Notes: generated from the sequence alone by a model not told the origin. Counted from the stretch's first letter, positions 40,751 through 49,869 are shown. The stretch is DNA of 64,000 bases from Gammaproteobacteria bacterium (GCA_013286785.1 JABDFC010000001.1:1-64000); one strand, 5' to 3'. Program-made: numbers and translations.

Positions 40751-41962
40751 TCATTTGTCAATGGCAAAGCGCTTTGAAGGGTGAGGCTCTCCCCCAGGTA
40801 CCGCTGCAGCCGCAGCGGCATCCGCACCAGGGGTAAACCTACCTGACTCACCTGTGGCCGCAGCTATTCCAGCCTCTCTTGCAACATCCATACTATGTTC
40901 AAGGCTAAAGTGTTTAAAATGAGCAGACATTTCTTGACCAACAAGATGAGGGTTTTGCAGCACTTTCAGCACAATTTTAGGAGCAACCGACAAGCCTTGT
41001 TCTTGCAAACCTCTTGCTAAACTAGATAAATCATTTAGAAATCCCTGCACGTTTTTTTCTTCTAAAATTAAAGAAAACCGGTCTAGTTCATGCAGCTTTA
41101 TTGCTATATTTATAAAACTAATAACATTTTCAGCAGTAATATTCTGATCATCTCTCTGAAGTTGTTGCAGTAACTCCAACTGCCTTTTTAATAATTCTTT
41201 TTGTGTACTTATTTTTGCCAAATGTAAATCACCATCATCACTAGAAGAGTAAACTGCAACCATAGAAACTCCACTCGGTTTCTTTTCTCTTTTTAAAGCA
41301 TCTATTCTATGTTTGCTCATAAAACCAATCTTCTCTTCTAGGGAACTTCCTTCACTTCCAGCTTCATACCCCACTTCAAATGTTTTGGGAGGCAACCAAT
41401 TGGCGCCAAAATCTAAATCATGGCGCCCTCGAGTTTGTAGAGTGATGTTTATTTGATTGTCCTTAAAAACATCATTCGCCACTTCCAGCATAGCCCGACA
41501 ATTTAAACAACAAAGCTTGGAGATACCAATATATAATACAACTGAACCAGATGGCTTAAATTCACCTCTTCGAATCATGTCCATCAAATGGCTCAATATT
41601 TGTACTTCCGCATGAATAGGCTTTTGGTTTTTAGCGTTTCTTTCCTTGCCAGCCGCGGCTGCAACTGCCACCGCACTATTCGGTTCTTTTTGTGGCGGTT
41701 CAGCCCTTAGTATCACGGGATATTGCCTCAATGCAACGATTTGTTCGTCTGTCATCCCCCCATCATTTTCCCTGCGAGAGGCTGATGGTGAACTCACTTT
41801 TTTTTGAATACTCCTTTCTACTTTCAAAAAGTCCCCATATAACTTCCTAAATTCAGCATGTAAAAATCCTGCACCTTTTGCATGTTCTCTAAACTGACGT
41901 TCAAACTCTAACAAAGGCAAATCTTGATTTCTTAGTATCATCTCTATAATTTGTAAACTCAT
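40751..41962 (-). CDS. OTT_1508-like deaminase, catalytic (C-terminal) part
   Basis: This frame of 403 residues carries the zinc centre of a cytidine-deaminase-fold protein: H117-A-E119 in PIHAEVQILSHLMD and a C152-L-N-C155 pair in YIGISKLCCLNCRAM. The spacing and the YIGISKLCCLNC string resemble the OTT_1508-like deaminases of Orientia, Wolbachia and fungi. The rest is helical, with an Ala/Gly-rich tail ending HPSKRFAIDK. The preceding ORF (41999-42316), which looks like the missing first strands of the same domain, is in the same frame and separated by one TAA plus 12 open codons. The ATG at 41962 has no Shine-Dalgarno sequence. So this is either the 3' part of a nonsense-broken gene or one half of a split or read-through protein. 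Confidence 0.7.
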   Translation of the reverse strand: MSLQIIEMILRNQDLPLLEFERQFREHAKGAGFLHAEFRKLYGDFLKVERSIQKKVSSPSASRRENDGGMTDEQIVALRQYPVILRAEPPQKEPNSAVAVAAAAGKERNAKNQKPIHAEVQILSHLMDMIRRGEFKPSGSVVLYIGISKLCCLNCRAMLEVANDVFKDNQINITLQTRGRHDLDFGANWLPPKTFEVGYEAGSEGSSLEEKIGFMSKHRIDALKREKKPSGVSMVAVYSSSDDGDLHLAKISTQKELLKRQLELLQQLQRDDQNITAENVISFINIAIKLHELDRFSLILEEKNVQGFLNDLSSLARGLQEQGLSVAPKIVLKVLQNPHLVGQEMSAHFKHFSLEHSMDVAREAGIAAATGESGRFTPGADAAAAAAVPGGEPHPSKRFAIDK

Positions 41963-41998
41963 ATCGTTTGGAATTAAAATATCTGATGGAAGAGAACC

Positions 41999-42316
41999 TT
42001 ATTTCTGTTGACAAATATGAATGAAAACTTCTCGATGCCTAGCAGCAGGTATACTCTCTTGAGTAGCACAGTCTTTAAAATACGCTGTAACCTCTTTAAT
42101 TAACCTCAAAGTTTCATGTCTTTCAGTAGTATTACTTTTAAATTCGTTGGCAGCAATATAAAGTTTCTGGTCAATAACCAACACCGCAACACACTCACTT
42201 TTACCAGAGAGCAATCTTGCAAGACTATCCAATCTCCTCTCAAAAGGGTCTCTGTCCGAGGTAAAATCTTTCCTTCCCCGCAGTATTTCTGTAATTCCTT
42301 CGAAAGTATCAGCCAC
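41999..42316 (-). CDS. N-terminal part of the OTT_1508-like deaminase, ended by an in-frame TAA
   Basis: This 105-codon ORF starts at GTG 42316, fourteen bases after the stop of the partner gene, with AAAGAG as a possible ribosome site. It contains helix FERRLDSLARLLSGK followed by a beta hairpin, ECVAVLVIDQKLYIAANEF, the expected helix-strand-strand opening of a deaminase domain. The rest of the domain follows in the same frame after the TAA at 41999-42001. A shorter homologous remnant is at 35307-35450. Function inferred from the join with the next frame. Confidence 0.6.
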   Translation of the reverse strand: MADTFEGITEILRGRKDFTSDRDPFERRLDSLARLLSGKSECVAVLVIDQKLYIAANEFKSNTTERHETLRLIKEVTAYFKDCATQESIPAARHREVFIHICQQK

Positions 42317-42330
42317 GTTAAGTTGTCTCT

Positions 42331-43005
42331 TTATTTAGGAGAATATGCACATGCTTGTAATGCCACGCCAAAACTACTTCTAACCCCATCAGATACCCAG
42401 TCTTCAGAAGAATTTTCTCTCATAAAAGCTTGCACTCCTCTCGGGTCTATGTTTAATAATAATTTAAATTTTTCCACTCTCCAAGCTTGCTGAGTTTCAT
42501 CAGTATACCGATATTGATCCATAGCCGACTGGCCCGATATAAAATTTCTCAATATAAAATAGTCGTTTTTGCGAATAACTTCTTTTAATACATCATTCGG
42601 TACATTTGCGCACACAAATATAAAAGGCTTAGGATCAGGTAAACTAACAATTACGCTATCTAAAATAACAGTTCCTTGGCGCAATAGAAAACTTCCCGCT
42701 GTTACGCCTTTTAATTCGCATAAATTAATATATTCCTTCAATTGTTCAAACGCATTTTCTCTGAGACATTTGAGCCATTGTTTTTTAATAGCAGAATCAT
42801 GAGGTCTCCGTGATGGGGTAAAAACATTATCGTCTCTAAATTCTCCAGTAAAACTAACGCTTTTAACATCTTCTAGCCTATCCCTTTCCATGACAATTCC
42901 CTCCGTCATATCCCTATCTACGGGATTATCCCCCTCATAAAGAGTAACTGCCTTCTCAATCCTTTTTGCTAATTGAGTCTGCATATTCTCAAACGAACCA
43001 GCCAT
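42331..43005 (-). CDS. Hypothetical helical protein, partner of the deaminase gene
   Basis: This 224-residue protein is the longer paralog of the 203-residue one at 35475-36086. No known family is recognised. The N-terminal 50 residues are charged; the rest is a series of short helices similar to degenerate ankyrin units. Its ATG follows TTGAGG. It ends 14 bases before the GTG of the deaminase N-terminal ORF, and both copies of this family have that neighbour, so they form a fixed pair. It may be a partner, immunity protein or targeting module for the deaminase; this is inference only. Confidence 0.65.
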   Translation of the reverse strand: MAGSFENMQTQLAKRIEKAVTLYEGDNPVDRDMTEGIVMERDRLEDVKSVSFTGEFRDDNVFTPSRRPHDSAIKKQWLKCLRENAFEQLKEYINLCELKGVTAGSFLLRQGTVILDSVIVSLPDPKPFIFVCANVPNDVLKEVIRKNDYFILRNFISGQSAMDQYRYTDETQQAWRVEKFKLLLNIDPRGVQAFMRENSSEDWVSDGVRSSFGVALQACAYSPK

Positions 43006-43221
43006 AATTTTACCTCAATTTGAACGCTCTGCTCTTATGGGTTAATATGTCACTTTTTATTAAATTATTCACTAAAAATCTAATAAGAGCTGAGTTTATA
43101 TACAACAAATTTAGCTGTCTTCATGCAAAACAATCAAACTAATGGAGACCAAAAAGTTGGGTTAAGCACTTCTTAGAAAATCACTCTAGACTTACCCTCT
43201 TTTTAGCGTACAATAAGCGCC

Positions 43222-44193
43222 ATGACTAAAAGTGCTGCCACAACTACCGTACCCGTTTCTTTAGACTGGCCATCGCACGCCTGGCAAGGCGCATTTTGGA
43301 AGGTCGTTTCCTGTCTGTGTTTTGCCGGAATCAATGGGATTGTCCGCTATTGGTCTGGTGGCATGCCCGATCCCAACATTGATACTCTGCCAGTGAATGT
43401 CCTCATGTTTTTTCAAAATGTCTTTGGCACATTGTTCCTCTTACCCTTGATTTTGAAATCAGGGTTATCAGAGCTCAAAACAAAATATCCCGGTTTACAC
43501 CTTATTCGCGTTGCCAGCGCCATTGCCGGCATTTATTTATGGTATCTCACGTTACAAACCATGCCAATTGCAGAGGGTGTTGCGCTCAGTTTTACCGGCC
43601 CGATATTCACAGTACTCGGCGCCTGGCTTCTATTACACGAAAAAATAGGATTACAACGGTTAATGGCTATTTTGCTCAGTCTGCTAGGTGCTTATATCAT
43701 TTCGCGTCCCGATGTCCCCTTAAGAGGCGGAATGCATCAAGTGGGATTCTATGCATTGTTGCCACTGTCTTCGGCCATCATATTAGCAGGAAACAAATTG
43801 CTGACGCGCAGACTGGCCAAATTAGGCGAAACTCCCACGACTTTAGCAACGTTTTTGTTAGTCTTTATGGCACCGGTTTCTTTGATCCCAGCACTCTTCG
43901 AATGGACAATGCCACACAGCGTTCACTGGCCATGGTTAGTGTTCATGGGTGCACTCACGGCTGGAGCGCATATTTCCTTTAGCAAAGCATATCAACTCGC
44001 CGAAGTCACTTTTTTAACGCCGGTTGGCTTTACTAAATTTTTCTTCAGTACGATGGTCGGTTATTTTGCTTTTTCTGAATTACCCACCAGTTGGACAGTG
44101 TGGATTGGAACCGCCATTATTTTTACCAGTATACTACTGCTGGCTTATAAAATTTCTTTATACTCTTGGGCTAAGCGTTTTAAGTCTAATTGA
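43222..44193 (+). CDS. EamA/DMT-family transporter
   Basis: This 323-residue protein has about ten membrane segments in two repeats, typical of drug/metabolite exporters of the EamA family. The first repeat contains ASAIAGIYLWYLTLQTMPIAEGVALSFTGPIF in part and the second GAHISFSKAYQLAEVTFLTPVGFTKFFFSTMVGYF in part, both family signatures. The substrate is unknown. The 3' end overlaps the end of the convergent DUF1704 gene by 49 bases. Confidence 0.87.
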   Translation: MTKSAATTTVPVSLDWPSHAWQGAFWKVVSCLCFAGINGIVRYWSGGMPDPNIDTLPVNVLMFFQNVFGTLFLLPLILKSGLSELKTKYPGLHLIRVASAIAGIYLWYLTLQTMPIAEGVALSFTGPIFTVLGAWLLLHEKIGLQRLMAILLSLLGAYIISRPDVPLRGGMHQVGFYALLPLSSAIILAGNKLLTRRLAKLGETPTTLATFLLVFMAPVSLIPALFEWTMPHSVHWPWLVFMGALTAGAHISFSKAYQLAEVTFLTPVGFTKFFFSTMVGYFAFSELPTSWTVWIGTAIIFTSILLLAYKISLYSWAKRFKSN

Positions 44194-45407
44194 TTTAAAA
44201 ATAAAGAGTAACACATCCAAGAACTTAACGCGGCGAGATCTTTAAATTGTGGGGGAATATATTTAGGCATGACAACCAACCCTTCTTCAATTAAATCACT
44301 TAAAACACGAATATCTTCTAGCGTTGTCTTTCCCAAAAATAACAATGGGATTTTAGACAAAGAACCTTTTTGAATGGCCAAACGAATATAATTATAAATC
44401 AATATAAACCCTTTGTTATAAACCAAATCTTTGGTAAAGGGACCTCCTGTCACCGTACTGCCCCGAAAAACACGCATGGTTCGAGCGTAACTTTCTTCTT
44501 TCGAATTTCCTTTTTCCATATAAAATTGAAATAATTCAATAAAATTTGCCCCGTTTTCGACCATATTGATTGCCGTAATTCTATCCGTTAAAGCTTGCAT
44601 TCGCCCAGGGTGAGACGAAAAAGTAAAAATTTCCATGATGATTGCCAAGCCCTCTTGCGTAATGGTAGAAGACGGTGGCCCTTTACTTAGAAATGTACAA
44701 ATGGGTTGGCTAAGGCCGTTGAGCGTAGTTCCCAAATGAACCCATCCTTCGTGTACCTCTAAAACTCTGATGTCCCGCTCACTAAAAACAGCGTCACTGC
44801 GAAGCCGAATAAACTCTGCACCCGCTGCTGCATCGGCAACAATGTTATCACTCACTTTAACTCGAATCTGCTCTGTTTCATCCTGAAAATAATTGGACAA
44901 ACGTTCGCCCAACAGAACGACAGCTTGTTCACCCTGATATATTTTTTTGTCTATGTCCATATCAACCAGAGGTTGAATAGAAGCCAATGTACCACTAATG
45001 AGTGCCGCCAAATCCTTTAATGTCGGGGCCCCGGCATAGAATGCATCCTGTGAGCCCCCGAAAAGCTGTTGCGAAAAATGCGCAAAATTGGGAGTCCCAC
45101 GAACCTTTAACATTTCAATGACGGTACAATACTCACGGCACATTCTCTGCATGATTGAACCAACACTGTTAAACTGGCCCAGTTCACGACGAATGTCTCG
45201 CTCTATTTCATAAAATTCATCTATTTTTTTATCGGGATCAAATCGCAGCGGATTCTTTTCATAGTACTCTGGCCCCGTCACTTTTGGGAGCTCTTTGCAG
45301 CCTTTCTTAAAAAAATGAGACTCTACACTGCGATCCCATTTTAATGCATCTAAAATACGAATGGGGCGTTGTGCAGCGACAATTCTCTCTGAAAGATCAC
45401 GAATCAC
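44145..45407 (-). CDS. DUF1704 / QEGLA-motif protein, MATCAP-like metallopeptidase candidate
   Basis: This 420-residue protein belongs to the DUF1704 family, annotated as flavohemoglobin expression-modulating QEGLA-motif protein. The metal site is visible: H219-E220-GWV-H224 (HExxxH) in [15 protein letters not shown] and E252 in [13 protein letters not shown]. The same arrangement supplies the zinc ligands of eukaryotic MATCAP tubulin tyrosine carboxypeptidases. Thus it probably is a zinc protease; the substrate is unknown. It is divergent from metK, 89 bases away, and overlaps the EamA gene end by 49 bases. The C-terminus is helical. No signal peptide is present. Confidence 0.83.
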   Translation of the reverse strand: MIRDLSERIVAAQRPIRILDALKWDRSVESHFFKKGCKELPKVTGPEYYEKNPLRFDPDKKIDEFYEIERDIRRELGQFNSVGSIMQRMCREYCTVIEMLKVRGTPNFAHFSQQLFGGSQDAFYAGAPTLKDLAALISGTLASIQPLVDMDIDKKIYQGEQAVVLLGERLSNYFQDETEQIRVKVSDNIVADAAAGAEFIRLRSDAVFSERDIRVLEVHEGWVHLGTTLNGLSQPICTFLSKGPPSSTITQEGLAIIMEIFTFSSHPGRMQALTDRITAINMVENGANFIELFQFYMEKGNSKEESYARTMRVFRGSTVTGGPFTKDLVYNKGFILIYNYIRLAIQKGSLSKIPLLFLGKTTLEDIRVLSDLIEEGLVVMPKYIPPQFKDLAALSSWMCYSLFLNQLDLKRLAQEYKEIL

Positions 45408-45496
45408 TTGATGGTATTGGGTATCTATTTTTAGTCTCCTCCGTCTCTCTATTAAGAATAGTCGATCCTCCTTTTAAATATGATATACTTCCTCGG

Positions 45497-46666
45497 ATGA
45501 GCCCGAACAAAAGCTTTCTTTTTACCTCAGAATCCGTCTCGGAAGGACATCCAGACAAAATGGCCGATCAAATCTCGGATGCGGTACTAGACGCTATTTT
45601 GACGGAAGATCCCAATGCCCGTGTCGCTTGTGAAACCTTGATTAAAACGGGAATGGTCCTCATTGCCGGAGAAATTACGACTCACGCCTGGGTTGATTTA
45701 GAACTCATTGTTCGAAAAACCATCCAACGGATTGGTTATACCGATTCAGAAATGGGATTTGACGGCCATTCTTGCGCCGTATTGAACGCCATCGGAAAAC
45801 AGTCTTCGGATATTGCAGCAGGGTTAATTAACCCTTCGAGTCAAGAACTTGGCGCCGGGGATCAAGGACTAATGTTCGGTTATGCTTGTCATGAAACAGA
45901 TACCTTAATGCCTGCTCCCATTGCTTACGCGCACCAACTGATGCAAAGACAAGCACTGATGAGAAAAAATGGGACCCTCCCCTGGCTATGGCCCGACGCC
46001 AAATGCCAAGTCACCTTACGCTACGAACACAGTAAACCCGTCAGTGTTGAAACCCTGGTTTTTTCGACCCAACATGCCCCTGAAATCAGTCATGCTGCAC
46101 TTGAAGAAGCCGTCCGTGAAGAAATCATCAAGCCCGTGATCCCAACTCGATGGATCACCCCAGCAACACGATATCTCATCAATCCTGCCGGACGCTTTGT
46201 CATTGGTGGACCCCTGGGTGATTGTGGTTTAACGGGAAGAAAAATTATTGTCGACACTTATGGCGGAATGGCACGACACGGTGGCGGCGCATTCTCAGGC
46301 AAAGATCCAACAAAAGTCGATCGCTCTGCCTGTTATATGGCTCGCTATATCGCTAAAAATCTCGTCGCAGCCGGTATCGCCGATCGGCTGGAACTCCAAA
46401 TTGCCTACGCCATCGGAAAACCAGAACCCGTTTCCATCAATCTGGAAACATTCAACACCGAAAAGATTTCCTTGGAAAAAATTCATCAATTGATTCTAAA
46501 ACATTTTGATTTAAAACCCGCTCGAATAATAGAAACCTTAAATCTTTGTCGGCCAATCTATGAAAACACTGCTTGTTTTGGTCATTTTGGCCGAGAATTA
46601 CCTGAATTTACTTGGGAAAAAACAGACAAAGCAGCAGCTCTCTGCACTGATGCAGGCTTATCCTAA
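45497..46666 (+). CDS. metK: S-adenosylmethionine synthetase
   Basis: MetK makes S-adenosylmethionine from methionine and ATP. From ATG 45497 it has 389 residues: [20 protein letters not shown] at the start, [26 protein letters not shown] and [18 protein letters not shown] longer frame opening at 45344 lies in the divergent gene and is not used. Its TAA overlaps the rsmE ATG by one base (TAATG), so the two are translationally coupled; RsmE consumes the SAM that MetK makes. Confidence 0.97.
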   Translation: MSPNKSFLFTSESVSEGHPDKMADQISDAVLDAILTEDPNARVACETLIKTGMVLIAGEITTHAWVDLELIVRKTIQRIGYTDSEMGFDGHSCAVLNAIGKQSSDIAAGLINPSSQELGAGDQGLMFGYACHETDTLMPAPIAYAHQLMQRQALMRKNGTLPWLWPDAKCQVTLRYEHSKPVSVETLVFSTQHAPEISHAALEEAVREEIIKPVIPTRWITPATRYLINPAGRFVIGGPLGDCGLTGRKIIVDTYGGMARHGGGAFSGKDPTKVDRSACYMARYIAKNLVAAGIADRLELQIAYAIGKPEPVSINLETFNTEKISLEKIHQLILKHFDLKPARIIETLNLCRPIYENTACFGHFGRELPEFTWEKTDKAAALCTDAGLS

Positions 46667-47403
46667 TGAAATTAACTCGTCTTTTTCAAGAGAGAGCACT
46701 ACACGTTCATGATCACATGACCCTAGATCCCCTGACAGTCCATCGTTTAAAATCGGTCTTGAGAGTTGGAAAAGATGAACCACTCCTCTTATTTAACGGC
46801 GATGGTTTTGAATACCACAGTATTATTACCGTAATGAAACGTGATTTAATTCAAGTGAAAATCACAGAAAAAACGAGAAAAAATTTAGAGTCTCCTTTAA
46901 GCATTCATTTGGGTCAAGTCATTTCTAAAGGTGAAAAAATGGATTTTGTGATCCAAAAAGCCACTGAACTAGGAGTCCAGATCATTACCCCTCTCTTTTC
47001 CGAGAGAAGTGTCGTCCATTTAAAAGAAGAACGCATGGCAAAAAAACAAGAGCATTGGCAAAAAATAGCCATCCACGCAGCAGAACAATGCGGTCGAACC
47101 GTCGTACCCCAGCTGCAAAAACCAATGAAATTAGAAGAATGGGTTTATCAACAACAAGCGTCACTCGGCATTGTGTTAGATCCCGAGGCCAAACAACATT
47201 TAAATCAGATTGACATTCCGAGGCAAGCAGTCTCGGTCTTAATCGGCCCAGAAGGAGGACTCACCGAGCGAGAACTTGACTTCGCCATTCTGAAAAAATT
47301 TACCGCCATTCAACTAGGGCCTCGCATTCTCAGAACAGAAACTGCTGCATTAACCGTGCTAAGCATTCTCCAATTTAAAAATGGTGATTTCAATGGAGCG
47401 TGA
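46666..47403 (+). CDS. rsmE: 16S rRNA (uracil-1498-N3)-methyltransferase
   Basis: RsmE methylates U1498 of 16S rRNA. It has 245 residues with an N-terminal PUA-like domain and a C-terminal SPOUT knot domain. Signatures are SKGEKMDFVIQKATELGV, WQKIAIHAAEQCGR, IGPEGGLTERE, and LGPRILRTETAALT, the knot motif. It overlaps metK by one base and the end of the convergent coiled-coil gene by 14 bases. Confidence 0.96.
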   Translation: MKLTRLFQERALHVHDHMTLDPLTVHRLKSVLRVGKDEPLLLFNGDGFEYHSIITVMKRDLIQVKITEKTRKNLESPLSIHLGQVISKGEKMDFVIQKATELGVQIITPLFSERSVVHLKEERMAKKQEHWQKIAIHAAEQCGRTVVPQLQKPMKLEEWVYQQQASLGIVLDPEAKQHLNQIDIPRQAVSVLIGPEGGLTERELDFAILKKFTAIQLGPRILRTETAALTVLSILQFKNGDFNGA

Positions 47404-49051
47404 CTCGCGTTTCAGCTCTCATTCTCTGCAGTTCTTGGGTGGCGGCATCCAGCAGCTGCTCCTGTTGATCATATTGTCGATCTTGCAGCAGGTATTGGTC
47501 TTGCCAACCATCTCTCTCTTGCTGCACTTCGATGAACGTTTGCTGTAATCTGTTATGTTCTGCTACCAATTGATCAAAACTTGCTTGCACTGCCTTCAAC
47601 CTTGCGAGTAAAGGACTGTTCTGACTGGGGTGCCCAGGTTCACACCCAACCAACACTTCTGCTGTTTCTCTGGGTAATACTGTATCTGAACTTTTCAGAT
47701 AGTTTAACAACCAGCGCTGAACAGAAATGAAAGGCCCATTTGACAATTTCTTCCTGCCTTTTTTGGCATGTTCTATAGCCAGTTGTGCCAGTACAACAAA
47801 GGATGGCACTCTTCGTTTCGATGGAACAGCCGTACTGTGGCCACTGCTGATTGTCTGCCCCTGGTTTCGATCAGAGTGTAATGAAGCCGGCCGTGCGACC
47901 TCTTGTACCCCCACCGTTTGTGGTGTGGCAGTCCTCTCGCTCATCTGGCCTTCAGCGGGAACTGACACCATTTTCGCTGTTGTCCCCACATCGCCTTCCC
48001 TCTCACCAGAAGCACTTGCCTCTAATTTTTGAGACCTTTCAGCGGCTTCCTGCTCTTCTTTTTCTTCCAGAGCTTTGGCGGCTTCTTTTTTTGTTCTACT
48101 GAATAAATCCATGACATCTTCATTCAGGATCCCGCGTAATTTGGCACGAGGTTTATCAGTCAAGAGTCGGGGATCCCGGGTTCGTAACCCCTGCACTAGG
48201 ATATCACCCAATCTGATTTCGGGATCGGTTTGCCATTCGGCTTCTGTTAACAGATGTAGCATCAATAAAACGCGTTCTTCTATTGGGTAGTTTTCCGGTC
48301 TAAGATAGTCAGAATTATTTTTACAAAATTCAGTTAATTCATCTTCGTAAGGATCTGTTACAATCGCTTTGGCAATCTGCGGCAGAGTCGCTCCAGATGG
48401 CAAACCCTTCTTTAAAATTCGTGCTATTCTGTCTCGTTCTCCCATTATTTTGGCATAGGAGATCCCATATGCCCTTCTCTGAACCGCTTTTTCCTGAAGC
48501 AATTCTTGCTGGCCTCTGATTGAATTTTCTAAAAATATAATTTTTTCTTGTTCTTTTTCAAATTTTTGTTGCGTGGAACATAAAAATCGATTAAACAACT
48601 CTAACACCAATGCATGTCGTTCTCCCAGTTTTTTGGATTTTTTCAACAATTCACATTCGGTTTTGCGTCTTTCATATTCCACTCTTAATTGTTCTGAAAT
48701 AATCTTAGTATCTCTGAAATTTCTGCCTAATGACTGAATACTTTCTTGTACTTGATCTGTTTCTTTTTGAATGCGATCGATTTCCTTTTTCCACTCTGCA
48801 GTGTACCGTGACAGTTTTTGTGATTTAAGAACATCCGTATCACAATGTGCGACCGCCTCCTTCTGTGCGTTAAATTTGGCTTCCAAGCCATTTTCTGCAG
48901 CATATCTTAAGGCTTTTTCTCTGTTTTCTTGATCTTCTCGCCGATTTCTTTCCTCAATCTGAGCCTTCTCTCGCATCACTTCCACCATGGATTTTCCCTG
49001 ATCCTTGCTAGCGGTGTCTTTAGGCAATTCCGGTTTTTCAAGCGTCAACAT
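47390..49051 (-). CDS. Large coiled-coil protein, unknown (candidate effector)
   Basis: I do not recognise this 553-residue protein. Residues about 20-215 are a long Glu/Lys/Arg coiled coil (for example EKAQIEERNRREDQENREKA). Residues about 225-330 are a compact charged helical region. Residues about 345-425 are low complexity, rich in Ser, Glu, Gln and Thr. Residues about 480-550 are a second coiled coil rich in Gln and Leu (for example QERDGWQDQYLLQDRQYDQQ). There is no signal peptide or membrane segment. It is monocistronic, has a near-consensus promoter about 250 bases upstream, and a 15-base palindrome abuts its ribosome site. This style is common in secreted effectors of the Legionellales; not proven. 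Confidence 0.6.
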   Translation of the reverse strand: MLTLEKPELPKDTASKDQGKSMVEVMREKAQIEERNRREDQENREKALRYAAENGLEAKFNAQKEAVAHCDTDVLKSQKLSRYTAEWKKEIDRIQKETDQVQESIQSLGRNFRDTKIISEQLRVEYERRKTECELLKKSKKLGERHALVLELFNRFLCSTQQKFEKEQEKIIFLENSIRGQQELLQEKAVQRRAYGISYAKIMGERDRIARILKKGLPSGATLPQIAKAIVTDPYEDELTEFCKNNSDYLRPENYPIEERVLLMLHLLTEAEWQTDPEIRLGDILVQGLRTRDPRLLTDKPRAKLRGILNEDVMDLFSRTKKEAAKALEEKEEQEAAERSQKLEASASGEREGDVGTTAKMVSVPAEGQMSERTATPQTVGVQEVARPASLHSDRNQGQTISSGHSTAVPSKRRVPSFVVLAQLAIEHAKKGRKKLSNGPFISVQRWLLNYLKSSDTVLPRETAEVLVGCEPGHPSQNSPLLARLKAVQASFDQLVAEHNRLQQTFIEVQQERDGWQDQYLLQDRQYDQQEQLLDAATQELQRMRAETRVTLH

Positions 49052-49065
49052 TTTTTTATTTTCCT

Positions 49066-49080
49066 ATTCGCGTCGCGAAT
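49066..49080. promoter_or_regulatory. 15-bp perfect palindrome at the coiled-coil gene start
   Basis: ATTCGCG (49066-49072), T, CGCGAAT (49074-49080) is a perfect 7+7 palindrome around one base. It ends 15 bases upstream of the start codon, next to the AGGA ribosome site on the minus strand. It is GC-rich inside an AT-rich leader. It could be a repressor site or an RNA hairpin covering the ribosome site. Confidence 0.5.
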
Positions 49081-49462
49081 TCCAGAGAACAGAGTTTCAC
49101 TGGAGGATACTGACATTAGATTCATTTATTCGAAAACTAAGAGAATATTGATTTTTCTTAATTAAATAGTTCTTTTGCAAGTCAAACCCCCACTCTACAG
49201 TTTCAGGACAGACCTACTCCATGGCATTTTTATTTTCACTGAATTTTTGCATCAATTCACGCCCTCACTGATATTCAGGGCTAATAAATCTAGTATGTCG
49301 ACTGATATTACCTTTAGGCAAGATAACTGTCAATAAACCACCGTATTTTGTCAGAATTTAAGCTTGTGCCCCGTTCAGGAAACACTCAATTCACCTGAAT
49401 TATGTTAGCCAAATTAAATACGACCTCTGTCTTCTGCTTTCTTCTATCGACAAATGCGCACA
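49081..49462. other. Long 5' leader region of the coiled-coil gene
   Basis: About 380 bases carry no credible gene on either strand. The only clear signal is the promoter at 49305-49333 facing the coiled-coil gene. If it is used, the mRNA has a leader of about 250 bases ending in the 15-base palindrome. Confidence 0.45.
49305..49333 (-). promoter_or_regulatory. Near-consensus sigma-70 promoter
   Basis: On the minus strand TTGACA (49333-49328) is followed by exactly 17 bases and TAATAT (49310-49305). It points at the coiled-coil gene and implies a start near 49298. Confidence 0.6.
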
Positions 49463-49586
49463 TCATTTATGGCAGAGAGCGATTCGATTCATTGATCGCA
49501 GCCAGTACACTGTACCGGAATGTTGAGTGAAAACGGATCTTTTGCCTTTGCAGGGAAGCGGGGGATTAGGCAGTGATGCCTGGATA

Positions 49587-49619
49587 CGCCCAACGATCAC
49601 AGGAAGTGTTCGTTGGGCG
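49587..49619. promoter_or_regulatory. 10-bp inverted repeat downstream of the 77-aa gene
   Basis: CGCCCAACGA (49587-49596) and TCGTTGGGCG (49610-49619) pair perfectly around a 13-base loop. It lies just past the stop of the 77-residue gene on the minus strand, where it could end transcription, although no T tract follows. Confidence 0.4.
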
Positions 49620-49635
49620 ACCATTTCGCCAATCT

Positions 49636-49869
49636 CTATTGGAATCTTTTTTCCCACAGGATCTCGAACGTTACATCGTAAGGATCACTGAGCTGAAATG
49701 CATCAAACACATCATAGCTTTCAGGTACAATCTGATTCTGGCTGTTTGACGCTGTTTGATTGACTTTAATATCTACTACAAGTTCGGCAAAGCCGGCTAT
49801 AGTAGAAACGTTACTGAGATCACGTGTTGCCGACGTTTCTGAATTTCCATAATCTTTGATTCCAATCAT
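49636..49869 (-). CDS. Hypothetical 77-aa protein
   Basis: I do not recognise this short acidic protein. The preferred start is ATG 49869, nine bases after GGAGG; a GTG at 49878 directly abuts the GGAGG and is less likely. The product begins MIGIKDYGNSETSATRDLSN and ends with FEILWEKRFQ. There is no signal peptide, membrane segment or motif. It lies between the PilJ-like chemoreceptor gene and the coiled-coil gene. A strong ribosome site supports expression. Confidence 0.5.
   Translation of the reverse strand: MIGIKDYGNSETSATRDLSNVSTIAGFAELVVDIKVNQTASNSQNQIVPESYDVFDAFQLSDPYDVTFEILWEKRFQ

Noticed and set aside
45344..45496. Longer N-terminus for metK starting at 45344
   Set aside because: It overlaps the divergent DUF1704 gene and adds 51 residues unlike Met[21 protein letters not shown] begins at 45497.
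49463..49657. Minus-strand frame of 64 residues at 49463-49657
   Set aside because: It has no ribosome site, contains the 10-bp inverted repeat and resembles no family; it overlaps the end of the 77-aa gene out of frame.
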